The position numbers and the translations under genes are program-made. 64,000 nt of DNA from NCBI GenBank assembly GCA_028277725.1, contig JANQFX010000047.1:1-64000 (forward strand), in the 5' to 3' direction. How positions within the stretch are numbered: position 1 is the stretch's first letter; every line of letters begins with the position of its first letter. The stretch comes from Thiohalocapsa sp. GTDB lineage: Bacteria; Pseudomonadota; Gammaproteobacteria; Chromatiales; Chromatiaceae. The notes beneath the pieces are model-generated. The model did no database searches. It worked only from the letters and a program-made list of their open reading frames with translations, and was not told where the DNA came from. Positions 10,320 to 19,373 of this stretch are shown here, one piece after another.

Positions 10320-12917
10320 CTAGTCCACCAGCTCCGCCTCCACCACCGAGCCGAACACCAGCTTGCCGTCCTGGGCGTCGACGGTGACGGTGTCGCCGGG
10401 TCGGAACTGCCCGGCGAGGATCTCCTGGGCCAGCGGGTTTTCGAGCTGGGCGCGGATGGCGCGCTTGAGCGGCCTTGCACCGTAGACCGGATCGAACCCG
10501 GCCTCGCCGAGCAGATCCAGCGCGGCGTCGGAGAGGTCGAGCTGCATGTCACGGTCCGCCAAGCGATCCTTGAGGTAGCCGATCTGGATGCGGGCGATGG
10601 CGCGGATCTGATCCTCCTCCAGCGGGTGGAAGACGACGATCTCGTCCAGGCGGTTGATGAACTCCGGCCGGAAGGCGACGCGCACGACCTCCATGACGGC
10701 GTCCTTCATATCCGCGTAATTCGCCTCGCCGGCCTTCTGCTGGATGATGTCGCTGCCCAGATTGCTGGTCATGACGATGACGGCGTTGCGGAAGTCCACG
10801 GTCCGCCCCTGGCCGTCCGTGAGCCGGCCGTCGTCGAGCACCTGCAGCAGGATGTTGAAGACGTCCGGGTGGGCCTTCTCGACCTCGTCCATCAGGATCA
10901 CGCTGTATGGCCGGCGGCGGATGGCCTCGGTCAGGTAGCCGCCCTCCTCGTAGCCGACATAGCCCGGAGGTGCACCGATGAGCCGGGCCACGGAATGCTT
11001 CTCCATGAACTCGGACATGTCGATGCGGACCATGGCCTCCTCGGTGTCGAACATGAACTCGGCGAGGGCCTTGCACAGCTCCGTCTTGCCGACACCGGTA
11101 GGACCCAGGAACAGGAAGCTGCCGATCGGCCGGTTCGGGTCCGACAGGCCGGCGCGGGAGCGGCGAATCGCGTCGGACACGGCGCGCACCGCCTCCTGCT
11201 GACCCACCACACGCTGCTCGATCTCGCCTTCCATCTTGAGCAGTTTGTCGCGCTCGCCCTCCAGCATCTTGGACACGGGGATGCCGGTCCACTTGGAGAC
11301 GATGCCGGCGACTTCTTCGTCCGTGACCTTGTTGCGCAGGAGCTGGTTCTGGTTGTCCTGCACCTCGTCGGCGGCGGCGAGCTGCTTTTCGAGTTCCGGG
11401 ATGCGCCCGTATTGGAGTTCGGACATGCGGGTGAGGTCGCCGGCGCGACGGGCGGTCTCCATCTCGACACGGGCGCGGTCGAGTTCCTCCTTGATGTGCG
11501 CGGTGCCCTGCACGGCGGCCTTTTCGGACTTCCAGATCTCGTCCAGATCGGAGAACTCGCGCTCAAGGCTCGCGATCTGGCCCTCCAGGTCGGCCAGGCG
11601 CTTCTTGGAGGCATCATCCGACTCCTTCTTCAGCGCCTCGCGCTCGATCTTGAGCTGGATGAGGCGTCGGTCGAGCTTGTCCATCTCCTCCGGCATGGAG
11701 TCGATTTCCATACGGATCTGGGAGGCGGCCTCGTCGATCAGATCGATGGCCTTGTCCGGCAGCTGGCGGTCGGTGATGTAGCGATGGCTCAGGGTGGCCG
11801 CGGCGACGATGGCGGGGTCGGTGATCTCGACGGCGTGGTGGACCTCGTAGCGCTCCTTCAGCCCGCGCAGGATGGCCACCGTGTCCTCGACGTTGGGCTC
11901 GTTGACGAGCACCTTCTGGAAACGCCGCTCGAGCGCAGCATCCTTCTCGACGTACTTGCGGTATTCGTCCAGCGTGGTGGCGCCGATGCAGTGCAGCTCG
12001 CCTCGGGCCAGGGCAGGCTTGAGCATGTTGCCGGCGTCCATGGCGCCCTCCGCCTTGCCGGCGCCGACCATGGTGTGCAGCTCGTCGATGAACAGGATGA
12101 CGTTGCCCTCCTGCTTGGCGACGTCGTTCAGGACCGCTTTCAGCCGCTCCTCGAACTCGCCGCGGAACTTGGCCCCGGCGATGAGCGCGGCCATGTCCAG
12201 ACTCAGCAGCCGCTTGGACTTGAGCCCCTCCGGCACCTCGCCGTTGACGATGCGCTGGGCCAGGCCCTCGACGATGGCCGTCTTGCCGACGCCGGGCTCG
12301 CCGATGAGTACCGGGTTGTTCTTGGTGCGGCGCGCGAGCACCTGCACCGTGCGGCGGATCTCGTCGTCGCGGCCGATGACCGGGTCGAGCTTGCCCTGCT
12401 CGGCGCGCTCGGTCATGTCGATGGTGTACTTCTCCAGCGCCTGGCGCTGTTCCTCGGCGTTCGGGTCCTGCACCGACTCGCCGCCGCGCAGGTTGTCGAT
12501 GGCCTTCTCGACGGCGCCCTTGCTCGCGCCCGCGTCGCGGAGCATGTTCCCCAGTTCGGCCTTGTCTTCGAGTGCGGCGAGCACGAACAGCTCGGAGCTG
12601 ATGTAGGCGTCGTTGCGTGCCTGGGCCAGCTTGTCGGTCAGGTTCAGGAGTTTGCCGAGGGCGTTGGACACACTGACGTCGCCGCCGTTGCCCGACACCT
12701 TCGGCAGGCGCTCCAGCGCCTCGCCGAGGGCCGAACGCAGGCGGTTGACGTTCACATCCGCCTGGGCCAGCAGGTGGCGCACGGTGCCACCGTCTTGATC
12801 CAGCAGGGCCACCATCAGGTGCGCCGGCTCGATGAATGGGTTGTCGCGACCCACGGCGAGCGATTGTGCGTCCGCCAGGGCCATTTGGAACTTGCTTGTG
12901 AGCTTGTCCATTCGCAT
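10320..12917 (-). CDS. clpB: ATP-dependent disaggregase ClpB
   Basis: This 865-residue Hsp100 chaperone works with DnaK to pull proteins out of aggregates in the cytoplasm. The order is the N domain ([18 protein letters not shown]), AAA1 with Walker A GEPGVGKT near residue 205, the long M-domain coiled coil (about 400-530), and AAA2 with Walker A GPTGVGKT near 605 and the pore loop GYVGYEEGG. Length and N terminus match Escherichia coli ClpB. Upstream, CTTGAA (12991-12986, minus strand) resembles a sigma-32 -35 box, but a convincing -10 box was not found. Confidence 0.98.
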   Translation of the reverse strand: MRMDKLTSKFQMALADAQSLAVGRDNPFIEPAHLMVALLDQDGGTVRHLLAQADVNVNRLRSALGEALERLPKVSGNGGDVSVSNALGKLLNLTDKLAQARNDAYISSELFVLAALEDKAELGNMLRDAGASKGAVEKAIDNLRGGESVQDPNAEEQRQALEKYTIDMTERAEQGKLDPVIGRDDEIRRTVQVLARRTKNNPVLIGEPGVGKTAIVEGLAQRIVNGEVPEGLKSKRLLSLDMAALIAGAKFRGEFEERLKAVLNDVAKQEGNVILFIDELHTMVGAGKAEGAMDAGNMLKPALARGELHCIGATTLDEYRKYVEKDAALERRFQKVLVNEPNVEDTVAILRGLKERYEVHHAVEITDPAIVAAATLSHRYITDRQLPDKAIDLIDEAASQIRMEIDSMPEEMDKLDRRLIQLKIEREALKKESDDASKKRLADLEGQIASLEREFSDLDEIWKSEKAAVQGTAHIKEELDRARVEMETARRAGDLTRMSELQYGRIPELEKQLAAADEVQDNQNQLLRNKVTDEEVAGIVSKWTGIPVSKMLEGERDKLLKMEGEIEQRVVGQQEAVRAVSDAIRRSRAGLSDPNRPIGSFLFLGPTGVGKTELCKALAEFMFDTEEAMVRIDMSEFMEKHSVARLIGAPPGYVGYEEGGYLTEAIRRRPYSVILMDEVEKAHPDVFNILLQVLDDGRLTDGQGRTVDFRNAVIVMTSNLGSDIIQQKAGEANYADMKDAVMEVVRVAFRPEFINRLDEIVVFHPLEEDQIRAIARIQIGYLKDRLADRDMQLDLSDAALDLLGEAGFDPVYGARPLKRAIRAQLENPLAQEILAGQFRPGDTVTVDAQDGKLVFGSVVEAELVD

Positions 12918-13073
12918 GGGAGAGACCTCAATGATGTCCGACTTTTCTTAGGGTTATAGCCGACTTGCGGCGGCCCGCAACGGAATTCAAGCACTCTTGA
13001 TGGGAGAGTGCCAGCCTGGGGCGGCGCGCCCCGGATCCGGAGGTCGGAATCATCGACACAGCCCCCGTCGATC

Positions 13074-13101
13074 TTGCGTTCTCGCGGAAATGCCGCATAC
13101 T
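13074..13101 (+). promoter_or_regulatory. Candidate sigma-70 promoter of RES/Xre module
   Basis: TTGCGT (13074-13079) and CATACT (13096-13101) are separated by 16 bp and lie about 35 bp upstream of the antitoxin ATG at 13135. Such modules are usually autoregulated by the antitoxin, but no clear operator palindrome was identified. Confidence 0.4.
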
Positions 13102-13134
13102 TTGCCCAAACATGAGACACATATTGAGGCATGC

Positions 13135-13503
13135 ATGGCCGCAACCGCCGAACATCTGACAGATCTGCTGTCCGCGGATGCCGTGGTCGAAACCGACCGG
13201 CTCGCGGCGCACCTGCACATTACGAAGGCGGAGCTGGCGCTGGCCCTGGGGCTGTCGCGCGACGCCGTGAGCAAGCGCAGCCGGGCCGGCTCGCCGAAGA
13301 CCCAGCAACGGCTTCGGGATGCGCTGGAGATCATCAACCGGGTCGTGCCCTGGACCGGCTCCAGCGCGCGGGCCTTCGCCTGGTTCCGTTCCCAGCCGCT
13401 GCCGTCTTTTGGCGACAAGACGGCCGAAGACCTGCTAAAGGAGGGCCGCGCACAGGCGGTCAAGGACTATCTGGCGCGCATCGCCGACGGCGGCTACGCC
13501 TGA
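13135..13503 (+). CDS. Xre/MbcA/ParS-type antitoxin
   Basis: This 122-residue antitoxin pairs with the RES toxin that follows. The N-terminal half is a Xre-like helix-turn-helix (LAAHLHITKAELALALGLSR). The C-terminal half is the DUF2384 toxin-binding domain (ARAFAWFRSQPLPSFGDKTA and LLKEGRAQAVKDYLARI). ATG 13135 is chosen because GAGG lies seven bases upstream; an in-frame ATG at 13090 is less well placed. The toxin ATG lies 29 bp after the stop. Confidence 0.92.
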   Translation: MAATAEHLTDLLSADAVVETDRLAAHLHITKAELALALGLSRDAVSKRSRAGSPKTQQRLRDALEIINRVVPWTGSSARAFAWFRSQPLPSFGDKTAEDLLKEGRAQAVKDYLARIADGGYA

Positions 13504-13532
13504 CTCTCGGACACCGGGGCATCCTCGACGTC

Positions 13533-14306
13533 ATGGCAGACCTCGAGCCGCTGGCACGGACCTTGGATGACCTGGCCTATCGCGCGCACAACCCCCGCTG
13601 GGCCTATGCGCCGACCTCCGGCGCAGGCGCCGAGCGCCACGGCGGACGCTTCAACCGCAAGGGGCTGGCCGCACTGTACCTGTCGCTCGATATCAACACG
13701 GCCTGGCTAGAGGCGCAGCAGGGATTGCCCTTCAAGGCACAGCCCATGACACTGGTCGCCTACCGGGTGAACTGCCGCTACATTGCAGACTTGACCGATC
13801 CGGGCATGCTGGTCCAATCCGACATCGAGCCGGCCGACCTCGGCTGCGCCTGGGAAGACCTCGCCGGCCGCGGTGACGAGCCGCCGAGCTGGCGGCTCGC
13901 GGATACGATGATCGCGGCGGGCTTCCAGGGCGCCATGGTGCCGAGCTTCGCACCGGCTCCGAATCCACAGCCGGACGCGCCGCAAAGACGCAACCTGGTG
14001 CTGTGGTGCTGGTCGACGGAGCCGCCCTGCGCCGTGCAGGTGATCGATGACTTCGGCCGACTGCCACGCGATGATCGGAGTTGGGGTCAGTCGTTACGTC
14101 GACACCATGGACCGCCCCCGCCATCGAACGCCTCGGAGCAAACCCTTTGCCAAACCCCTCATCCACCAGCATTCCAGACTGGGCTTGGCCGCGCCTCGCG
14201 ACCGGCCGGGACCTCGGCCCGGTCGAAGCCGCGAGCTTCATCGAATGGCGCTACTACGCCATTCTGTCGCCGGCCTTCCACGGCATCGTCGGCTTGGCCC
14301 TGGTGA
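13533..14306 (+). CDS. RES-domain toxin
   Basis: RES toxins such as MbcT degrade NAD+, and ParT ADP-ribosylates phosphoribosyl pyrophosphate synthetase. The fold is clear: YRAHNPRWAYAP and GGRFNRKGLAALYLSLDINT supply the conserved Arg, Tyr and Ser region, WLEAQQG supplies the Glu, and VIDDFGRLPRDDRSW is the normal C-terminal end (about residue 184). The frame continues for about 70 more residues of low-complexity, non-RES sequence that overlaps the next gene. Either the true stop was lost by mutation or this tail is non-functional. The toxin core itself looks complete. Confidence 0.88.
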   Translation: MADLEPLARTLDDLAYRAHNPRWAYAPTSGAGAERHGGRFNRKGLAALYLSLDINTAWLEAQQGLPFKAQPMTLVAYRVNCRYIADLTDPGMLVQSDIEPADLGCAWEDLAGRGDEPPSWRLADTMIAAGFQGAMVPSFAPAPNPQPDAPQRRNLVLWCWSTEPPCAVQVIDDFGRLPRDDRSWGQSLRRHHGPPPPSNASEQTLCQTPHPPAFQTGLGRASRPAGTSARSKPRASSNGATTPFCRRPSTASSAWPW

Positions 14307-15334
14307 ACCCGGAGCGGCGCTTCGGTGCCATCGCCGAGGGCGGGTTGTTGCTGATCATTGCCGGGGTGCTGGGCCGCCCCACCGCTGAAGCCCTGCCGGA
14401 TGACGCCGCAACCCTGTGCTGGATGCACCTGTTCCCGACCGACGCCTGCAACCTCGACGACCCGACCCGCGGCTCGCTGACCGCCGGCGACGCCGAGTGC
14501 TGCATCGCGCTGGCGCACGACGGCCCCGCCTCGGCGCGGATCAGGATCGAGTCGGGTGCCGGACTGCGGCTGGATCTGGAGCACGCCGGACTGGCCGGCA
14601 CCGCCTTGCTGCCGGCGGACGGGACCGACCTCAGGGACATACCCCTCGGCCGCTGGCTCGGGGCCAACTGGCGCGTGGACTGTCCGTCGCCGGTCGCGAC
14701 GACCACGGGTCGGATCGAGCTGGACACGGGTTTCGTGGACCGGTTGCCGGCACGGCCGGGTGCGGACCCGAGCTTCGCCAGCCCGCCGTTGAAGGCGCGT
14801 GTCGGTGCCGGCGCTGGATACTTCGAGTGGCGCCATGCGAGCGGCTACTACGAACACAGCTGGGGCGTGCGGCCGCTGCCGCTGCATGGCTGGGACTTCC
14901 TGTTCGTGCCGGATGCAAGACGGGGACAAACCGCCGTGTTGCAAACCTACCGCGGCAGCCGCGCCCTGCGCTATCTGGACCTCTGCTGGCAGCAGGATGG
15001 CAACACGAGGCAGCACAGGTTCGGCGCCGATCAGCTGACGCTGACCTGGGCCGAGTCGGCGGCCGACGCGCTGCTCGGCGTCCGCCGCCCGCTCGTAAGA
15101 CGCATCGAGGCCGCCGGCGATGGTCTGCGCTTCGAGCTGACCGGCCGCGTGCTCGGCCAGGTCCCGCTACTGCGCCGCCACAGGCTCGCCGTCCGCCACT
15201 TCTTCATCAGCGAGGAGATCGGCATCGCCGACTGGACCCTTACCGACCAGGGCGGCCGTGTGCTGGCCGCGGCCGAACGACAGCCCTGCGGTGGCGAACT
15301 CGCGCACTTCCGCTTGCGGGCGCCACGCCCCTAG
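14147..15334 (+). CDS. AttH/CrtC-like (carotenoid 1,2-hydratase fold) protein
   Basis: This protein of about 395 residues resembles the AttH/CrtC/tocopherol-cyclase-like lipocalin pair fold. The best marker is SGYYEHSWGVRPLPLHGWDF, similar to the YxEHxWG...W block of that group. No ATG or GTG exists at the 5' end: TTG 14147 is chosen because GGAG lies eight bases upstream, but TTG 14081, inside the toxin frame, is also possible. It is followed 85 bp later by a geranylgeranyl-reductase-family flavoprotein, suggesting joint action on an isoprenoid or polyene. The substrate is unknown and the family call is tentative. Confidence 0.55.
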   Translation: MPNPSSTSIPDWAWPRLATGRDLGPVEAASFIEWRYYAILSPAFHGIVGLALVNPERRFGAIAEGGLLLIIAGVLGRPTAEALPDDAATLCWMHLFPTDACNLDDPTRGSLTAGDAECCIALAHDGPASARIRIESGAGLRLDLEHAGLAGTALLPADGTDLRDIPLGRWLGANWRVDCPSPVATTTGRIELDTGFVDRLPARPGADPSFASPPLKARVGAGAGYFEWRHASGYYEHSWGVRPLPLHGWDFLFVPDARRGQTAVLQTYRGSRALRYLDLCWQQDGNTRQHRFGADQLTLTWAESAADALLGVRRPLVRRIEAAGDGLRFELTGRVLGQVPLLRRHRLAVRHFFISEEIGIADWTLTDQGGRVLAAAERQPCGGELAHFRLRAPRP

Positions 15335-15340
15335 CCTGAT

Positions 15341-15372
15341 CGTCGGGCCTCCTTGCGTCGGCCCGACCTACG
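15341..15372. repeat. GTCGGGC...GCCCGAC intergenic repeat, copy 1
   Basis: This 32-bp element begins CGTCGGGC and ends GCCCGACCTACG, forming a seven-pair stem. It matches 40022-40053 apart from a few bases in the loop. Similar short palindromes are common in gammaproteobacterial intergenic DNA. Confidence 0.65.
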
Positions 15373-15419
15373 CGGTGCAGCAGGGGCAGTGAACAGGGGA
15401 ACGACTTCCAAGACTACCC

Positions 15420-16643
15420 ATGAACCATGACGTCATCGTGGTCGGCGCTGGACCCGCCGGCAGTGCCACCGCCTACCATCTGGCCCGCGCCGGTGTGCGC
15501 ACGCTGCTGCTGGACAAACAGGCTTTTCCACGCGACAAGGTCTGCGGGGACTGCCTCAGCCCCCGCGCACAGCGCTACCTGGCACGGCTCGGGCTGCTGG
15601 ACGCGGTGACCGCGGAGGCACACATTGCGACCCGCATCCGCTTTCGCGCACCCGGTGGCGCCGAGGCCGGAACCGACATCCAGGGCGATGACGACCTGCC
15701 GGACCAGACCCTGGTGCTGCCGCGGGCACGCTTCGATCACCTGGTGCAACGCCGTGCGCTCGATGCGGGCGCGGCATTTCGGGTCGGTCATGTGCGCGAG
15801 CTGCTGCCGCAGGGCGGCGTTCGGGTGGACGGTGAGTCGCTGCCGGCGCGCCTCGTGGTCATCGCCACGGGCGCGGCGCTGTCGCTGCTCAAGCGCACAC
15901 CCCTGGCACCACGGCGGCCTGTGCACAGCGTCGCCGCGCGCTGCTACCTGAGACGGCGGGGTTCGCCGGATGCGGCCGATTGGGGCCCGGACCTGCGGTT
16001 CTTCTTCGACCACCTGCCGCTGCCCGGCTACGCATGGCTGTTCCCGACCGGGCCGGGCAGCGCAAACCTGGGCTACTGGTACAACGGCAACGCGAATCTC
16101 AGCGCCTCCGCCGAGTTGCCGCGACTGCTCGCCGAGCATCCGGAGCTGTCCAGGCTCATCGCCGGCGCGGAGCCGCCGAGCAAGGTGACCGGCTTTCCGA
16201 TTCGCACCGATTTTCTGACGGCACCGAAGGTGGCGCGCGGTGTGCTTGCCGTCGGCGAGGCAGCGGGGCTGGTGAACCCCTTCACCGGCGAGGGCATCGA
16301 CTACGCGCTGGAGTCCGCGGAGCTCGCGGCGGAGGCCATCACCCGCGCGCTCGCGTCCGCGGTCGCACCGGATGTGCTGTCCAGGCGCTGCCTGGCAGGC
16401 TACCCGCGGGCGCTCGACCAGCGTTTTCGGGCGCTTTTCCTGCTCATGGCGGCGGCGCAGCGCTATGCCTTCAACCCCTGGGTTTTCGACCGGTTGTTCG
16501 GCCGCGGCCCGGCGGGCCAGGGCCTGGTGGACACGCTGATCCAGGTCTGCTTCGGCGCGGCCCCGCCGGGGCGGGTGCTGGCGCCGCTGGAACTTGGCCG
16601 GCTGCTGATGAGCCGGCCGGAGTTCCCGCGTGGATCGGCTTGA
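15420..16643 (+). CDS. Geranylgeranyl reductase-family FAD oxidoreductase
   Basis: This 407-residue flavoprotein reduces isoprenoid double bonds or performs related chemistry. The Rossmann FAD motif GAGPAGSATAYHLARAG is near residues 9-25. The family motif PRDKVCGDCLSPRA is near 40. The substrate-cavity motif GYAWLFPTG matches the PxxYxWxFP signature, and GEAAGLVNPFTGEGIDYALESA is the second FAD block. It lies 85 bp downstream of the AttH/CrtC-like gene, probably in one operon. It is too generic to be called chlorophyll or archaeal-lipid GGR; the substrate is unknown. Confidence 0.85.
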   Translation: MNHDVIVVGAGPAGSATAYHLARAGVRTLLLDKQAFPRDKVCGDCLSPRAQRYLARLGLLDAVTAEAHIATRIRFRAPGGAEAGTDIQGDDDLPDQTLVLPRARFDHLVQRRALDAGAAFRVGHVRELLPQGGVRVDGESLPARLVVIATGAALSLLKRTPLAPRRPVHSVAARCYLRRRGSPDAADWGPDLRFFFDHLPLPGYAWLFPTGPGSANLGYWYNGNANLSASAELPRLLAEHPELSRLIAGAEPPSKVTGFPIRTDFLTAPKVARGVLAVGEAAGLVNPFTGEGIDYALESAELAAEAITRALASAVAPDVLSRRCLAGYPRALDQRFRALFLLMAAAQRYAFNPWVFDRLFGRGPAGQGLVDTLIQVCFGAAPPGRVLAPLELGRLLMSRPEFPRGSA

Positions 16644-16657
16644 TGCGCTAGTGAGAC

Positions 16658-16802
16658 GCCGATTATTGGCCATCCATGGCCAAAATCGGCACGGAAAGCG
16701 AGAAACGTGGTTCTCGCTTTCCTCCATGTTCAGCGACTTGCGTCGCTGAACATGGCGGGGCATCCTGCCCCGTACGGGAGACGTGGATACATCAGCGCTC
16801 CC
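16658..16802 (+). repeat. Multi-hairpin repeat element, copy 1
   Basis: Five hairpins occur in a row. Hairpin A (16658-16690) has outer stem GCCGATT/AATCGGC and apex GGCCATCCATGGCC. Hairpin B (16693-16722) has a 12-bp perfect stem around loop ACGTGG. Hairpin C (16725-16754) has a 12-bp perfect stem, D is CGGGGCATCCTGCCCCG (16756-16772), and E (16775-16802) is weak. The order and loop sequences recur at 32891-33041 and, inverted, at 48851-48948, with different but still complementary stems. It lies between convergent genes and may also serve as a terminator. Confidence 0.85.
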
Positions 16803-16806
16803 TGGG

Positions 16807-17304
16807 TCAGGGCTTGAGGTAGGTGAAGCCCTCGGCCTGCAGCTTGGACAGCTCGGCGACGCCGCTCGGCACCACGTCGGCCTCGTCCGAGTCGTAGAGC
16901 GCCGCGAGGTCCACCTGCCGTCCCTTGAGGGTATTGGCGCAGATCTTGAACTCGACGCCCTGGTCCTTCAGACCGCTGATGCGCGCCTGCATCTCGTCGC
17001 TGGCATTACCCTCCTTCATCTTGGTGCCTTCCACCTCGTCCGGCGGCAACAGCAGCGACACACCGTTGCCGTGCATCACCACCTGGACCTCCACGTTGTC
17101 CGCCCCGACGGCATTGATGTGATTCTGGATGTTGCGCAACGCACCGGTCTGCTGCTCCGGGCCGTAGTAGTTGACGTGGTAGACGACCTTTTGTGGTGCG
17201 TAGGCGTCATCCGCGGCAATGGACGCCCCGGTGACGGACCAGAGGCCCAGCACACCAAGGCAGGCGGTAAGGCGACGGCCGATTCGGATCGATTGCAGTG
17301 ACAT
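16807..17304 (-). CDS. Periplasmic DsrE-family protein
   Basis: This 165-residue protein has a Sec signal peptide (about 1-31, ending SIAADD). The remainder is a DsrE/DsrF-like domain: KVVYHVNYYGPEQQTGALRNIQNHI, then HGNGVSLLL, then GVEFKICANTLKGR with the single conserved Cys. Such proteins are common near sulfur-oxidation genes in purple sulfur bacteria and may bind sulfane sulfur or metals. No sulfur gene is adjacent here, so the role is inferred from family only. Confidence 0.85.
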   Translation of the reverse strand: MSLQSIRIGRRLTACLGVLGLWSVTGASIAADDAYAPQKVVYHVNYYGPEQQTGALRNIQNHINAVGADNVEVQVVMHGNGVSLLLPPDEVEGTKMKEGNASDEMQARISGLKDQGVEFKICANTLKGRQVDLAALYDSDEADVVPSGVAELSKLQAEGFTYLKP

Positions 17305-17462
17305 GGTTTCTCCTCGGATCTGCTAGTTGTTGCTCGGGGTCTGTTGCGTCCCATCAGGGTCGTGATCCAACGGGTGGCCTGGCAGGCTCCGCGGAGCACG
17401 CCACGCCCTCACCCGTGGTGGTAGAGCGTGAGGCCGAGCCGGACTGAGCCCAAGGTCCTCTC

Positions 17463-18059
17463 CTACTCCGCAGGCGGATAGCGCCGGCGCAGGTCGGCCA
17501 GGACCTCCGCGTCGATCAGGGCGTCGTCGCGCAGCCGGTTGTCGTAGTTCTCCACGCCCATGAACCGGCGTAGCAGGGCGATTTCCGTCTCCCCCCAGTC
17601 CGGTCCATCGGGCAGATCGCGGAAACCGGCGCGGCGCATGATGGCCTTCAACTCCCGGGCAAGGGCCGCGTCCACAGGCATCAGCTGGTCCGAGTCGCTC
17701 GGGAAATACGACAGCCGATGCAGCCGGTAGCAGCGCGCCAGCTCGTGGATGGGTTCGGCGTGGTCGTACACCGAGATGTCGACGTGGCGGCCGCTGTAGC
17801 CGCCGTAGCCGCCGCCGGGCTTGACCACGAGCAGGGCCGCGGATTGCTGCCCGCGCAGCTCGCCGCCGGTGTCGCGTCCGGCGGCGAGCGAGTCGAGCCC
17901 GTCGTCGCCATGGCGCGGATTCGCGAATGCCTGGGTGGTGATGCAGCCGACACCCGCCCGGCCGTGCAGGACGATACTGCCGACACCGGGGAACTTGGAC
18001 TGGACCGCGGCGCCGACGGCGCCGTCGGCGGGATCTCGGCCAATGATGCTATAGGTCAT
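17463..18059 (-). CDS. DUF1028 protein with internal deletion
   Basis: DUF1028 proteins have an Ntn-hydrolase-like fold of unknown function. The N-terminal block (MTYSIIGRDPADGAVGAAVQ and GVGCITTQAFANP) and the later block (RGQQSAALLVVKPGGGYGG, then VYDHAEPIHELAR) are well kept. They are joined at residues 57-62 (SLAAGRD). In normal members about 85 residues lie between these blocks. The frame is intact, so an in-frame deletion, perhaps at a repeated LAAG coding sequence, is the simplest reading. The C-terminal 80 residues form a small helical extension. Activity is doubtful. Confidence 0.8.
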   Translation of the reverse strand: MTYSIIGRDPADGAVGAAVQSKFPGVGSIVLHGRAGVGCITTQAFANPRHGDDGLDSLAAGRDTGGELRGQQSAALLVVKPGGGYGGYSGRHVDISVYDHAEPIHELARCYRLHRLSYFPSDSDQLMPVDAALARELKAIMRRAGFRDLPDGPDWGETEIALLRRFMGVENYDNRLRDDALIDAEVLADLRRRYPPAE

Positions 18060-18124
18060 GAGCGGGGCCTCCTGATCGGCCCGAGGGCCAGCCGATGGGC
18101 CGGCCGGCGGTACCGAGCACCGCG

Positions 18125-18619
18125 TCAGTGCGCGTGCTGGCCGTGCCCGGACATGCCGGTGTCGATGCGTCGCACCGGAGCGGTGATCTCGATGCGGCGA
18201 CCGTCGTCGATGACCAAGGTCACCGGTACCTTCATACCAGGTTTGAGCTGCTCGACGAGCCCGATCAGCATCACGTGCAGGCCACCGGGCTTGAGCTCCA
18301 CGCGTTCGCCCGGCGGCAGTTCGATGCGCTCGATCTTGCGCATCTGCATCATTCCGTCGGCCATGGTATGCGTGTGCAACTCCACAGTCCCGGCGCTGTC
18401 GCTCTCGGCGGCGACCAGCGCGAGCGGCTCCTCCCCCGTGTTGGTCAGCACGGCGAACATGGCGCTGTTGGGCTGTCCAGGCGGCACGGCGCGGGCGTAG
18501 GGTGTCTCCACGTCCAATACAGCGGATTCGGCTGCGGCCAACTGGGGGACGAACAGGGACAGCCCCAGCAGCGCACCGGAGACGACGCTGACAAGGGCGG
18601 CGGGAGAGAGTCTACTCAT
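18125..18619 (-). CDS. Periplasmic copper chaperone PCu(A)C
   Basis: This 164-residue protein has a signal peptide (about 1-30). The PCu(A)C copper site follows the family spacing: His and Met residues in VELHTHTMADGMMQMRKIE, then HVMLIGL about 30 residues on. The His-rich tail (GMSGHGQHAH) could bind metal as well. These proteins deliver Cu(I) to cytochrome oxidase or buffer periplasmic copper. It is divergent from the cytochrome c gene at 18892, across a 272-bp shared control region, which fits a respiratory role. Confidence 0.93.
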   Translation of the reverse strand: MSRLSPAALVSVVSGALLGLSLFVPQLAAAESAVLDVETPYARAVPPGQPNSAMFAVLTNTGEEPLALVAAESDSAGTVELHTHTMADGMMQMRKIERIELPPGERVELKPGGLHVMLIGLVEQLKPGMKVPVTLVIDDGRRIEITAPVRRIDTGMSGHGQHAH

Positions 18620-18891
18620 CGGTCTGCAGCTCCTTCGGGAAGACGTGGAAACGAGGGCATGGGCGGTGCCATGACGACGGCTAGGGCGACTGCTCGCCGG
18701 CGGCAGATCGAGCGGCCGAGCCGCTTGCCTATCAAGGGACTACCGGGGCATGCTAAGTGGTTTGTGCGCCGCGCCCGCCTGTGGTTGCAATGGAAGCGCG
18801 GCGACCCCGCCCGTGGCGGCGCGAGTGTAACCCAGGCGATCTGCCGGCGCCGCATCGCGGACCGAGCCCACCGATAGCAGTGAGATACCTC

Positions 18892-19299
18892 ATGACCCGA
18901 CCCTTCCAGCTGAGCATCATCGGTGTTCTGGCACTCGTCCTGATGAGCGGCTGCGGCCCGGGGGGCAACGACGGCAATAAGGTACAGATGCCCAGGTTCA
19001 ACGAACCGCAGCTCGCCGAAGGGCGCTCGGTCTGGATGGGTACCTGCCGGGCCTGCCACCTGATGGGCGCAGCCGGCGCACCAGCCGTGACCGACTACGA
19101 GGATTGGGAACCGCGCATCGCCAAGGGCATGCCGGCGCTCTACAAGGGGCCGCTCAACGGCATCAGGGGGGAGGACGGCAAGTACAAGATGCCACCGCGC
19201 GCCGGTAATGATCGGCTTTCGGACGAGCAGATCAAGCGCGCCGCCGAGTACATGGTGGCCAGCGTGCGCTTCCTGCACGCGCAGACGGACGGCGACTGA
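18892..19299 (+). CDS. Monoheme cytochrome c lipoprotein (c5-like)
   Basis: This 135-residue protein carries a lipoprotein signal (about 1-21, lipobox LMSGC). The heme site is CRACH (near residue 50), with a likely axial Met in KYKMPPRAG. Its size fits cytochrome c5/c555-type electron carriers. The start is ATG 18892, just before the signal peptide. It is expected to be anchored to the membrane facing the periplasm. It is divergent from the PCu(A)C gene. Confidence 0.92.
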   Translation: MTRPFQLSIIGVLALVLMSGCGPGGNDGNKVQMPRFNEPQLAEGRSVWMGTCRACHLMGAAGAPAVTDYEDWEPRIAKGMPALYKGPLNGIRGEDGKYKMPPRAGNDRLSDEQIKRAAEYMVASVRFLHAQTDGD

Positions 19300-19373
19300 G
19301 CATCGGTCCCGTTGGTCGAAGTCGGACCCCCTCCCGAGATAGCCGACGGGATCGGCACGCCGCCCAGGACGGC

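Noticed and set aside
10116..12959. A 947-codon open frame on the plus strand opposite clpB
   Set aside because: It is exactly antisense to a complete, highly conserved gene; long antisense frames are expected in G+C-rich DNA, and its composition (His/Leu/Asp-rich, no motifs) is an antisense artefact.
12986..12991. Sigma-32 promoter for clpB
   Set aside because: A CTTGAA is present on the minus strand, but no CCCCAT-like -10 at proper spacing was found.
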